Of a stretch of 35,185 nt of DNA, positions 24,523 through 32,490 are shown in pieces; position 1 is the stretch's first letter; the number at the start of each line of letters is the position of its first letter. The notes beneath the pieces are model-generated. The model did no database searches. It saw only the letters and a program-made list of their open reading frames with translations, and was not told the DNA's origin. Source of the DNA: Clostridiales bacterium (lineage in GTDB: Bacteria; Bacillota; Clostridia; Christensenellales; Borkfalkiaceae); the NCBI GenBank assembly GCA_015055865.1, contig SVHK01000016.1, positions 1 to 35,185 on the forward strand, in the 5' to 3' direction. The position numbers and the translations under genes are program-made.

Positions 24523-25656
24523 ATGAAAGCAATTATTAATGCAACGATTGTCATGAGGGACTATCTTATCCCGAACGGCACGATTTTAATTGAAAACGAA
24601 AAGATTAAACAATACGGTAAGGCAAAGAACGTAGCTATTCCCGAAAACTGTGAAATCATAGACGCGAACGGCTTATACGTTGGACCCGGTCTTATTGATA
24701 TACATACCCACGCAGCGGATAACAAGTGGATTTTCGAAGAACCTAAAGCGACGAGTGAATACTTGTTAAGCCACGGCGTTACGGGGGTCCTTCCCGCTCT
24801 TTACAATAATTTAAACAAAGAAGCTTATTTGCACGCCGTTGATAATATTTTATCCGCGTCCGAATCGGGCGATTTTAAAAATTTCGTAGGCTTTTATATG
24901 GAAGGTCCGTATTTAAGCCCTAATTTCGGTTGTGAACGCGATAAAAACGTTTGGAAAGACGCCGTTGTTAAAGAAGAATATATCGACATCGTAAAACGCG
25001 TTAAAAACAGCGCGAAAGTTTGGTGTTTTGCGCCCGAACGTGAAGGCATTATGCAATTCGTTCAAGACGTAAAAGCAGAAATCCCCAATATCGTTTTCGC
25101 CGTTGCGCATAGTGAAGCGACGCCTGAACAAGTCGAAAAATACATTCCTTACGGCTTAAAAATTGCAACCCATCACACCAACGCGACGGGTACGATTGAG
25201 CACTATTCGGAATGCCGTGGCGTTTGCGTAGACGAAGCGGTTAATTACAATAAAGAAATCTACGCCGAACTTATTTCGGATAGAATGGGTATCCACGTCG
25301 TACCTTATATGCAACGGCTCGTTCGTCGCATTAAGGGGGACGATAGAATTATCTTAATCGCCGACCAATTCGTTTGCGACGGACCTATCCCTGCCGGATT
25401 TGAAGAAGCAACGGATTTGCACTTCGATAACGCAGGCGAAATCGCGGGTTCAGGGCTTACGCTGGACGTAGCTTGCTCCAACTTTATGGTGCATACCGGC
25501 TGTTCGGTCGTCGACGCGTTTAGATTCGCATCCTACAACCCCGCAAGAGCATTAAATCTTCCCAACGTAGGTTATATTGAAGAAGGAAATTACGCCAACT
25601 TAATTTTTGTTGACGATAAATTTAACGTTAAAAAAACTATATTCAAAGGAGAATAA
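24523..25656 (+). CDS. nagA: NagA-like N-acetyl-aminosugar-6-phosphate deacetylase
   Basis: 377 residues, amidohydrolase family. It would remove acetate from an N-acetylated sugar phosphate, giving the amino-sugar phosphate. Metal and catalytic landmarks: HTHAADN after GPGLIDI, Glu in FYMEGPYLSP, His in VAHSEATPEQ, HHTNATG in place of the usual HLFNAM, ELISDRMGIHVVP, and Asp in IADQF. The C-terminal block AGSGLTLDVA plus NPARALNLPNVGYIEEGNYANLIF is typical of NagA. The ATG at 24523 has GGAG 6 bases upstream. Three bases separate it from the NagB-like gene. The altered HTNAT motif suggests a substrate other than plain GlcNAc-6-P. Confidence 0.8.
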   Translation: MKAIINATIVMRDYLIPNGTILIENEKIKQYGKAKNVAIPENCEIIDANGLYVGPGLIDIHTHAADNKWIFEEPKATSEYLLSHGVTGVLPALYNNLNKEAYLHAVDNILSASESGDFKNFVGFYMEGPYLSPNFGCERDKNVWKDAVVKEEYIDIVKRVKNSAKVWCFAPEREGIMQFVQDVKAEIPNIVFAVAHSEATPEQVEKYIPYGLKIATHHTNATGTIEHYSECRGVCVDEAVNYNKEIYAELISDRMGIHVVPYMQRLVRRIKGDDRIILIADQFVCDGPIPAGFEEATDLHFDNAGEIAGSGLTLDVACSNFMVHTGCSVVDAFRFASYNPARALNLPNVGYIEEGNYANLIFVDDKFNVKKTIFKGE

Positions 25657-25659
25657 AAA

Positions 25660-26649
25660 ATGAACAAAATTTTTGACCCCGCAACTGACTTCAACTTTAC
25701 CCCTGCAAGTTACGTTCCTTTCAAGGATAGAGAACTTTGCGAAAAGTTAAGAAAAATCAGCGGAACGGATTTGGAAAAGCACGCTAACCCCGATTTTAAC
25801 ATCAAGGTTATGATGAACCCCCACCCCGTTCTTATCGCTACCCTTTTCTCGCGCATTAAAGAAGCGAGCGAAAACGGCAAGAAGATTACGCTTATTCTCG
25901 GCAATCCCGAACCCGATACGTACATTCCCCTTGCCCAACTTATCAACTACTTCAAGGTAGATTGTAAGAACGTACACATCTTCGCGATGGACGAATGGGC
26001 TGACCAAGACGGTAATATCGCTCCCGAAACCTACAAGGCAGGTTTTGCGCACTCGATGCTTAAATATCTCGTATATCAAATCGACGAAAAATTGCGTATG
26101 CCTTTGTCGAACGTACACTATCCCACCAACAAGAACATCGCAAACTATTCGGATATGATTACCGAATGCGGTGAAGGTGGCGCGGACATCTGTTCTTCGT
26201 CCCCTGGTTGGACGGGTCACATGGCGTTCATCGACCCCGTTCCCGATTTCTTCCCTGCAGGTTTTGACCCCAACGTTGAACCTACCAAGGCGCAAATCGA
26301 CGAATGGCTCAATATGAAGGCTAGAATCGTTGACCTTCACCCCCTTACCGTAGCGCAAAACTCTTTGCACGGCGTATTCGGTCAATCCGGTTATATCGCA
26401 GACGTACCTCCTAAGGCGGCTACGATTGGTCCCGTTGACGTTAAGAATGCAAGAGAAAGAATCGAAGTACACGCATTGCTTACGAACGGTACGTTCTCTT
26501 CGTGGCAAAGAATGACGAGCCGTTTGGTTCTCCACGGACCCGTTACTCCGCTTATCCCCAGCTCTATGTTGCAACTTATGAAAACGCAAGTTTACGTTAG
26601 CGAAGAACTCGCTGCTCCGTTCGATTGCTGGGAAAAGGTAGGCTACTAA
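25660..26649 (+). CDS. NagB-superfamily protein with altered active site
   Basis: 329 residues, longer than NagB (about 266). Superfamily marks: LILGNPEPDTY near the sugar-phosphate loop, FAMDEWAD (the DE pair of NagB), and SPGWTGHMAFIDP, matching the NagB block GxGxDGHIAFNEP. The catalytic His is kept, but the Asp before it is Thr and the Glu after it is Asp. NagB converts glucosamine-6-phosphate to fructose-6-phosphate and ammonia; here an isomerase or deaminase acting on a related amino-sugar phosphate is more likely. AAAGGAG overlaps the end of nagA, so the two are coupled. Confidence 0.75.
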   Translation: MNKIFDPATDFNFTPASYVPFKDRELCEKLRKISGTDLEKHANPDFNIKVMMNPHPVLIATLFSRIKEASENGKKITLILGNPEPDTYIPLAQLINYFKVDCKNVHIFAMDEWADQDGNIAPETYKAGFAHSMLKYLVYQIDEKLRMPLSNVHYPTNKNIANYSDMITECGEGGADICSSSPGWTGHMAFIDPVPDFFPAGFDPNVEPTKAQIDEWLNMKARIVDLHPLTVAQNSLHGVFGQSGYIADVPPKAATIGPVDVKNARERIEVHALLTNGTFSSWQRMTSRLVLHGPVTPLIPSSMLQLMKTQVYVSEELAAPFDCWEKVGY

Positions 26650-26670
26650 TCTACAAGGAGTTACTCTAAA

Positions 26671-28026
26671 ATGATTAACTATGATTTGAAAGTCGGTTTT
26701 TCAAGAATAGAAATCAATCCCCCTCTCGGCGTAAACCTTCAAGGTTATTTTCATCAACGTTTAAACGAGGGTATTTTAGACGATTTAGAAATCAACACCG
26801 TCGCCGTCCAAAAGGACGGCGCTACGGTTGCGTTGGTTACGCTTGATAGCGAAGCCGCGGATACGAACTACTACGAAACGGCAAGACAATACGCAGCAAC
26901 GAAAACCGGTCTTAGCAAGGAAGCGATTTTTATCCATACGACGCATACGCACGTAGGCGGTTGTTTCGGCAAAGAAGACGAATACACGAACGATTTGGAT
27001 AGAGAATACGATTCTTTGGTAATGAAAAAAATCGCAGACTCTATCGTTTATGCAATGGAAGATTTGAAACCTGCAAGAATGGGTATCGGTTTTTCTAAAG
27101 CGGAAAGAGTCGGGTTTAACCGTCGTTATTTAATGAAAGACGGTTCGACTAAAACGAACCCCGGCGTAAATAATCCCGACATCGTTAAAGCAATCGGATT
27201 ATTAGACGAAAGCGTAAACGTTATCCGTTTCGAAAGAGAATGTGGCGACAGCGTAGTGATTGGTAACTACGGCAATCACCCCGACGTTATCGGCGGAAAC
27301 AAAGCTTCTGCGGATTGGCCTGGGTTCACGAGAAGAATTTTCGAAAGAGCGGTTGAAAATACCAAATGTATATTCTTCAACGGCGCACAAGGCGATATCA
27401 ACCACGTAAACGTTAAACCGGTCGGCGGCGATTTGAACGGTATGTTCAACGATTTCGACGACGTAACGCGTGGCTATGCGCATTCCCGCCATATCGGTAA
27501 CGTTTTGGCAGGCGCATTAATGAGCGTTTACGAAAAGGTAGAATTTTTACCCGTCGACGAAATCAAATTCGTCGAAAAGGTTATCAACGTAGCGTCCAAT
27601 ATGCCTAAGAAAGAAGAAATGGAAGAAGCTCGTTATATCCAAAAAATGGTTGACGACGGCAAGAGAGAAGATCTTCCTTATAAAGGAATGATGCTTACTA
27701 CTATGATTGCCGACGCAGCGCGTAAAATCCGTTTGGAAAACGGTCCCGAATACTTCCCCTTGAACTTATCGGCGATTAAAATTGGTCCCGTTGCCTTTAT
27801 GGGTATTCCCGGCGAGCCTTTTACGGGTGTCGGTATGGGTCTTAAGGAAGCGGAAGGCTGGAAGATGGTTTGCCCTACCTGTTTAACCAACGGTAGCCGT
27901 GGCTATTTCCCGATGGAAGACTCGTACGCTGAAGGCGGTTACGAAGCAAAAACGTCGGAATATAAAGCCGGTGTAGCAGAAACGATTATTGAAGAAGGCG
28001 TTAAAATTCTTAACTCTTTGAAATAA
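26671..28026 (+). CDS. Neutral ceramidase-like domain protein, nucleophile apparently lost
   Basis: 451 residues, about the catalytic domain only (real neutral ceramidases are about 650-780). Begins VGFSRIEINPPLGVNLQGYF, as in the family. Zinc-ligand-like histidines: THTH at 91-94 and GNHPDVIGG. The family motif GDVSPN with the nucleophilic Ser is replaced by GAQGDINHVN. GEPFTGVG near the end is the other metal-site block. Many bacterial homologues of this kind are not ceramidases. Position as third gene after nagA and the nagB-like gene suggests an amidase or esterase step on an acylated sugar. Cytoplasmic: no signal peptide. AAGGAG before the ATG. Confidence 0.75.
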   Translation: MINYDLKVGFSRIEINPPLGVNLQGYFHQRLNEGILDDLEINTVAVQKDGATVALVTLDSEAADTNYYETARQYAATKTGLSKEAIFIHTTHTHVGGCFGKEDEYTNDLDREYDSLVMKKIADSIVYAMEDLKPARMGIGFSKAERVGFNRRYLMKDGSTKTNPGVNNPDIVKAIGLLDESVNVIRFERECGDSVVIGNYGNHPDVIGGNKASADWPGFTRRIFERAVENTKCIFFNGAQGDINHVNVKPVGGDLNGMFNDFDDVTRGYAHSRHIGNVLAGALMSVYEKVEFLPVDEIKFVEKVINVASNMPKKEEMEEARYIQKMVDDGKREDLPYKGMMLTTMIADAARKIRLENGPEYFPLNLSAIKIGPVAFMGIPGEPFTGVGMGLKEAEGWKMVCPTCLTNGSRGYFPMEDSYAEGGYEAKTSEYKAGVAETIIEEGVKILNSLK

Positions 28027-28045
28027 TTTAAAACAAAAACCATAT

Positions 28046-28079
28046 AAAAACACCTACGATTTGCATCGTAGGTGTTTTT
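28046..28079. terminator. Bidirectional terminator between the nag operon and the FGGY kinase
   Basis: Perfect 15-bp stem AAAAACACCTACGAT/ATCGTAGGTGTTTTT with a 4-nt loop. U-tracts on both strands serve two convergent genes. Confidence 0.93.
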
Positions 28080-28089
28080 CTCGTATCTT

Positions 28090-29511
28090 TTATAAAGTTT
28101 TTCTTTGCAAAAGAAGTTCTTCTAATTCCAAATAGCGGTTATAAACGGTATCTGCTTCCGCTTTTTCGGCTTTCGGCGTAACTTCGTCCTTGCGTTCGAC
28201 GATTTTTGAAACCGCTTCGTTGATATCTTTATATACCCCCGAACCGTACCCAGCCAAAATTGCCGTACCCAAACAGCCCGTTTCCTTGTTTTTCAAAGTT
28301 ACGACTTTTTTACCGGTAATATCCGCTTTAATTTGTCGCCAAAGCTTACTCTTTGCTCCACCGCCAATCGAAATTACTTCGTTTACGGGGATTTGCAAGT
28401 ATTCTAAGTAACGACGTAAAAGACAAGCAACCGACTCCATAATCGCGCGAGTGAAATGCGCGCGCGTGTGTTTCAAGTCAATCCCGTAAGCTCCGCCTTT
28501 TAAATCGGGGTCGTTCACAGGCATTACGCTACCGCGCATATTCGGAGATAAGACAAGCCCTTCCGAGCCAAAAGGTACTTTTTCGGCGTCTTCGTTGATT
28601 TTATCGTAATCCGCGTCGAAATAGAAATTCTTTTTGTACCATTCCATTACCATACCTGCGGTAGGCGCCCACATTAAAAGACAGTATTTGCTTTTTCCTA
28701 CGTAGTAAGCCGGCACTTTTATTCCGTCGAAATAAGGGGGTACGTCTTTCGCGAGCGCGCAAACGGCAAGCGCCGTACCCGTCATTTCGCTAATCGTACC
28801 TTCTTCGATAATACCCGAACCGATAAAACCGGAAATTTGGTCGAGTGCGCCCGTACAAACGACGGCGTTCTTATATTCGCCTACCCGTTCGCCACTTTCG
28901 TAAAGCGTCGGCAAATAGTTTTCGTCAATGCCGATAAAATCAAGCATTTCTTTCCAATATTCGCCCGTTTTAACGTTTAAATATAACGTTGACGCATAGA
29001 GGGAACGTTCGCAAACGAATTTTCCCGTAATACGGTAAAGCAAGTAATCTTCCAACAACAGGATTTTATCGAGCTTTTCAAAAAGTTCGGGACGTTCTTC
29101 TTTCAACCAAAGTACTTTAGGCGCAGGATAGCCGGCAGGTATTTCCGTTTGTCCCGTCCTTTCGTAAACGCTCTTTATTCCAAACTTGTCTTCGATTGCT
29201 TTCGCTTGTTTTTCCGCGCGGTTATCCAGCCAAACGATAGCGTTCATAAGCGGGTTACCGCTCTTATCTAAGAAGATAAGCGTTTCGCCTTGCGTATCAA
29301 TCGCAAACGCGTCTATTCTTGCTTTTTTAGAAAGCTCTTCGTAGGCTTGTTCGAAGAGTTCGAAATATTTTTCCGCGGGAAATTCAACTCTTTCCCCGTC
29401 AGTAATTAAGGTATAGGATTTGGTAACGGAGGCAAGTTCGTTGCCGTTTTCATCGAATACGCACCCTTTTAAAGAAGTCGTACCAATATCAATCCCCATT
29501 AAATTTTTCAT
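28090..29511 (-). CDS. FGGY-family carbohydrate kinase (xylulokinase-like)
   Basis: 473 residues. N-terminal GIDIGTTSLKGCVFDENG (phosphate loop), AIDTQGET, IVWLDNRAEKQA and the central TGALDQISGFIGSG with the catalytic Asp, then a C-terminal ISIGGGAKSKLWRQIKADITGKKV typical of FGGY kinases. It phosphorylates a sugar or polyol with ATP; the closest type by eye is xylulokinase, but sugar specificity cannot be read. The ATG at 29511 has GTGGAG 6 bases before it. It follows the TIM-like and YjbQ genes on the same strand after a hairpin at 29530. It likely feeds the phosphosugar route formed by the neighbouring isomerases and aldolase. Confidence 0.9.
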   Translation of the reverse strand: MKNLMGIDIGTTSLKGCVFDENGNELASVTKSYTLITDGERVEFPAEKYFELFEQAYEELSKKARIDAFAIDTQGETLIFLDKSGNPLMNAIVWLDNRAEKQAKAIEDKFGIKSVYERTGQTEIPAGYPAPKVLWLKEERPELFEKLDKILLLEDYLLYRITGKFVCERSLYASTLYLNVKTGEYWKEMLDFIGIDENYLPTLYESGERVGEYKNAVVCTGALDQISGFIGSGIIEEGTISEMTGTALAVCALAKDVPPYFDGIKVPAYYVGKSKYCLLMWAPTAGMVMEWYKKNFYFDADYDKINEDAEKVPFGSEGLVLSPNMRGSVMPVNDPDLKGGAYGIDLKHTRAHFTRAIMESVACLLRRYLEYLQIPVNEVISIGGGAKSKLWRQIKADITGKKVVTLKNKETGCLGTAILAGYGSGVYKDINEAVSKIVERKDEVTPKAEKAEADTVYNRYLELEELLLQRKTL

Positions 29512-29529
29512 AGTTTTCTCCACTTTGGA

Positions 29530-29555
29530 AAAAAGCCGTTATAAAACGGCTTTTT
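29530..29555 (-). terminator. Hairpin between the YjbQ-type gene and the kinase
   Basis: Stem AAAAAGCCGTT/AACGGCTTTTT with a 4-nt loop and a U-tract on the minus strand, between 29579 and the kinase start. It probably lowers kinase transcription compared with the upstream genes. Confidence 0.7.
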
Positions 29556-29578
29556 CTCTGTTATGATATGAGATGAGA

Positions 29579-30199
29579 TTATCTCTTTTGTTGCAAATCG
29601 TAATGAACGTCGTATTCTTTTTCTTCGTCCGTGAATTTACGCAAAGTATTGATAACTTTACCGTCGTTCCACTTTCTATCGCCTACGTCTTCTGCCGTAC
29701 CCATAACGGTGATATTTACTTGACGACGACGAGCAAGTACGTGATCCCAATCGATGAAGTAGATGTGCGCGAATTTACCGCCGTCAACTACGCCGTCTTT
29801 AATGGTCATCGTTTCGCTACGACCGAAGAAGCAAGAACGAAGATGTCCGTCCGTGTTCATAGACGTGAAATCGCCCAATTCGTTTACGTAACGGCCGTAT
29901 TTAGCGTGAATAGGACCGGGGTGACGATAATCGCCTTCGTTGGTGTAGTCGGGAATCATCTTGCGCATAATATCGAGCAAATCGTGTTGTAAATATTCAA
30001 GGTCGAACGAATCGATATCGTGCGAGCATTCTTGAACCATAACCGAACAAGTCGTATGGTGAGAAACAATCGCAACCGTACCGTTCTTAATACCCGAAGC
30101 TGCAACGATGTCGTTTACTTCCTTGGAAATATCGTGGAAAGTAGGTACCCATCCTCTCGATTGCAATTCCAACTCTTTTTGATAAATTTTGAATTCCAT
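29579..30199 (-). CDS. YjbQ/UPF0047 family protein, long form
   Basis: 206 residues against the usual 130-140. Family marks: VAIVSHHTTCSVMVQE near 43-58 and GHLRSCFFGRSETMTIKDG near 118-136, followed by HIYFIDWDHVLARRRQVNITVMG, the usual C-terminal strand. Additions are a middle insertion rich in H, Y and D (DYTNEGDYRHPGPIHAKYG) and about 30 extra C-terminal residues. The family has weak thiamin-phosphate-synthase activity in E. coli but its true function is unclear. It lies 37 bases after the TIM-like gene, with a ribosome site (GGAGG), inside the sugar unit. The histidines could bind metal. Confidence 0.82.
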   Translation of the reverse strand: MEFKIYQKELELQSRGWVPTFHDISKEVNDIVAASGIKNGTVAIVSHHTTCSVMVQECSHDIDSFDLEYLQHDLLDIMRKMIPDYTNEGDYRHPGPIHAKYGRYVNELGDFTSMNTDGHLRSCFFGRSETMTIKDGVVDGGKFAHIYFIDWDHVLARRRQVNITVMGTAEDVGDRKWNDGKVINTLRKFTDEEKEYDVHYDLQQKR

Positions 30200-30235
30200 A
30201 ATTTTTATCCTCCGATAAATATAATTGTTTTTAAT

Positions 30236-30934
30236 TTAGTTATGGCGTTCGTCCCAAGCACGACGAACCGCGCCAATCATTTCGTCAACCATCGCAGCTC
30301 TGTCTTGCGCTTTCGCTACGCCGGAAGACGAACCCGTCGCATCCGCACCTGCAATAATCGTGTTGTAAACGTCTTGACCGTTCGCAATCCCTGCCGCCGT
30401 AAGCACCAAAATTTCAGAATTTACGTCCTTAACCGCTTTAGTCGCAGCTTCTACGTATTCCTTACCAACGCTTACCCCCGTACCGATTAATTCGGACGGT
30501 TCAGCCACGATAATATCGGGAGCAAGGGTTGCAATCTTGCTCGCATCCGCCATCGAATCCGCGCATACAATCGTCGTTAACCCTACTTCGTTTGCGCGCG
30601 TAATCGTCGCTTTCAAAGTATCGAAGTCAAGCGGTTTTTCGCAGTGGTTAAGCATAACGCCGTCCGCACCTGCCGCAACGAGCGATTCAGGCAAAATATC
30701 CGCAAGCCCTCTACCGGGCAAAATAGCGTCCATATGGGGCGCGAAAACGTGAATATTTTTGGTGTTTTCTCTAACCCTACGAATATCTACTACAGGCGTC
30801 GTGAAAATAATATCTACGCCGTATTTTTCACTCGCTTTATCTGCCGCTATCGCAAGCTCTAAAATATCGTCGCCGTACAAATAGGATTTAGGTCCAATCT
30901 CAAAAAAAGGCAACTTTACTTTTTTCGCATTCAT
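30236..30934 (-). CDS. Triosephosphate-isomerase-like protein, short archaeal type
   Basis: 232 residues, TIM-barrel isomerase of the short (archaeal-like) class. Catalytic residues: Lys16 (GPKSY), His97 (LNHCEK), Glu145 (AEPSELIGTG), and the phosphate-binding LTAAGIANGQDV then GADATGSSSGV. The usual N-x-K start is G-P-K, so the substrate-stabilising Asn is lost. Such TIM paralogues in sugar operons can act on other ketose or tetrulose phosphates. AGGAG precedes the ATG; it is the first gene of a minus unit with yjbQ-type and kinase genes, divergent from the SIS-DeoR-aldolase genes. Confidence 0.85.
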   Translation of the reverse strand: MNAKKVKLPFFEIGPKSYLYGDDILELAIAADKASEKYGVDIIFTTPVVDIRRVRENTKNIHVFAPHMDAILPGRGLADILPESLVAAGADGVMLNHCEKPLDFDTLKATITRANEVGLTTIVCADSMADASKIATLAPDIIVAEPSELIGTGVSVGKEYVEAATKAVKDVNSEILVLTAAGIANGQDVYNTIIAGADATGSSSGVAKAQDRAAMVDEMIGAVRRAWDERHN

Positions 30935-30971
30935 TTTGCAAATTCTCCTAACTCAATTTTTCTTCTCTTCT

Positions 30972-31000
30972 ATTATACAAATTTTTTCTCGTTTAGTCAA
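30972..31000 (-). promoter_or_regulatory. Promoter of the TIM-like unit
   Basis: Minus strand: TTGACT (30995-31000), 17-bp spacer, TATAAT (30972-30977). It shares ATTCTTGACTAAACG and TATAATAG with the nagA promoter. Confidence 0.8.
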
Positions 31001-31081
31001 GAATTTTATCATAATTTTTTTCGAAAAACAACACAAGTTTTTCAAAATCGAAAATTCTTATTTTCTTTTCGCAAAATTTAG

Positions 31082-31110
31082 TTGCAAATACCAAAAAAAA
31101 GTGCTATAAT
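31082..31110 (+). promoter_or_regulatory. Promoter of the SIS-DeoR-aldolase operon
   Basis: TTGCAA (31082-31087), 17-bp spacer, TATAAT (31105-31110), divergent from the TIM-like unit. Confidence 0.75.
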
Positions 31111-31142
31111 AAAATAAAACAAGCCTTAAGGAGAAACTATCC

Positions 31143-31748
31143 ATGTTAAGTGAAAATGCATTAAATTCAGCAAAAAAGGCTTTTGATATTGAATCTGAAT
31201 GCCTCCAAGAAATGAAAAACTATTTTGACGAAGTAGCGTTTTCAAAAGCAGTAACGTTGCTTTCTTCCGCTGAAAGAATCGGCGCGGCGGGTTGTGGTCA
31301 TTCGGGTATCGCTTGTCAACACTTCGCGCATTTAATGTGCTGTATCGAACGCCCTGCACGCTTCATCTCCCCTGCGGAAGCAATTCACGGTGCAAGCGGA
31401 TTTTTGCAAAAAGGCGACGTTATGCTGTTAGCGTCCCGTGGTGGCGCAACGAAAGAGCTTTTCCCTATCCTTGATATTTGCAAAGCGAAAGGCGTTTCGG
31501 TTATTACCGTTACCGAAAACTTGGAATCACCCCTTGCTAAGGGCGCAGACGTCGTATTAAAGCAATACGTGAACCGCGAAACGGATAAATACAATATGCA
31601 AGGCACGACGAGTACGACGGCGCTTTGTATGATTTTCCACGCTTTACAAACGGCAATCATAGAAGAAACGGATTATCAAAAAGAACAATTCGCGCTTATC
31701 CATCCAGGTGGCGCGGTCGGCGAACGTCTCAATAAAAAGGAGAATTAA
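31143..31748 (+). CDS. SIS-domain phosphosugar isomerase (KdsD/GutQ-like)
   Basis: 201 residues, a single SIS fold without the CBS pair of full-length KdsD. IGAAGCGHSGIACQHFAHLM is the first phosphosugar-binding block, LLASRGGATKELFPILD the second, and LIHPGGAVGERL at the end is the typical arabinose-5-phosphate-isomerase-like C-terminus. It interconverts a ketose phosphate and an aldose phosphate. AAGGAG lies 8 bases before the ATG. It heads an operon with the regulator (3 bases later) and the aldolase. No Kdo biosynthesis genes nearby, so a catabolic role is more likely. Confidence 0.85.
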   Translation: MLSENALNSAKKAFDIESECLQEMKNYFDEVAFSKAVTLLSSAERIGAAGCGHSGIACQHFAHLMCCIERPARFISPAEAIHGASGFLQKGDVMLLASRGGATKELFPILDICKAKGVSVITVTENLESPLAKGADVVLKQYVNRETDKYNMQGTTSTTALCMIFHALQTAIIEETDYQKEQFALIHPGGAVGERLNKKEN

Positions 31749-31751
31749 CCT

Positions 31752-32465
31752 ATGCAAAAAAACGGCAGGACTAAAATCAATATCCGAAGGAACAAAATAT
31801 TAGAGATTTTGCATAAAGAAAAGAAAGTCTATATTGCGGATTTGAGCCAACTCCTAGGCGCTTCACTCGTTACCATTCGAAGCGATTTAGACGTATTGGC
31901 GGAACAAGGCCAACTTATACGTATGGCAGGTGGCGCAGTTTTACCTAACGAAGAAACGAGCCCCACGTTTTCTCCCATCAATAATCGGGAAGCAAAACAA
32001 GAAATTGCCACGACCGTTGCCGAGCTTATCCAAGACGGTAGCACCTTGTTCATCAATTCCGGTACGACGACCTTGCTCGTCGCAGAATCTCTTAAAACGA
32101 AAAAGAATTTAAGCATCGTAACCAACTCGGTTCCTATCGCTACGTTGCTTGGCAAAGTTCCCACTTTCCGTATAATTTTGCTCGGCGGAACGATTAATAC
32201 CCAATACGCCTTTACCTACGGTACGGATACGCAAGAACAATTAAACCGTTACGGCGCGGACTGGGCGATTTTATCGGTGGACGGCGTAAGCCCCGACGGT
32301 GATATCTCCACCTGCCACGCGGAAGAAGCAATTATCGACCGCTTAATGATTACAAGAGCTAAAAAAGTCCTTATCGTTGCGGACTCCACGAAAATCGGCA
32401 GAACGGGTTTCTCGTATGTCAGCCGTTGCGACAACAAAATCAAAATTTTAACGAATAAAAAATAA
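31752..32465 (+). CDS. DeoR-family sugar-phosphate-responsive regulator
   Basis: 237 residues. N-terminal winged helix (RRNKILEILHKEKKVYIADL, then LGASLVTIRSDLDVLAEQGQ) followed by the RMAGGAVLP linker and a DeoR effector domain with INSGTTTLLVAESL, IVTNSVPIA, RIILLGGTIN, ILSVDGVSPDGDIST and KVLIVADSTKIGRTGF. Usually a repressor released by a phosphorylated sugar. Placed between the SIS isomerase and the aldolase, it most likely controls this operon and the divergent TIM-like unit. An operator is not identified. Confidence 0.92.
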   Translation: MQKNGRTKINIRRNKILEILHKEKKVYIADLSQLLGASLVTIRSDLDVLAEQGQLIRMAGGAVLPNEETSPTFSPINNREAKQEIATTVAELIQDGSTLFINSGTTTLLVAESLKTKKNLSIVTNSVPIATLLGKVPTFRIILLGGTINTQYAFTYGTDTQEQLNRYGADWAILSVDGVSPDGDISTCHAEEAIIDRLMITRAKKVLIVADSTKIGRTGFSYVSRCDNKIKILTNKK

Positions 32466-32490
32466 TCTTAATATAAGGAGCAAAAAACAA

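Noticed and set aside
24330-24554. 74-codon minus-strand frame upstream of nagA
   Set aside because: Covers the strong nagA promoter and has no ribosome site.
26671-28026. True ceramidase
   Set aside because: The nucleophile motif GDVSPN is absent, there is no signal peptide and the C-terminal domain is missing.
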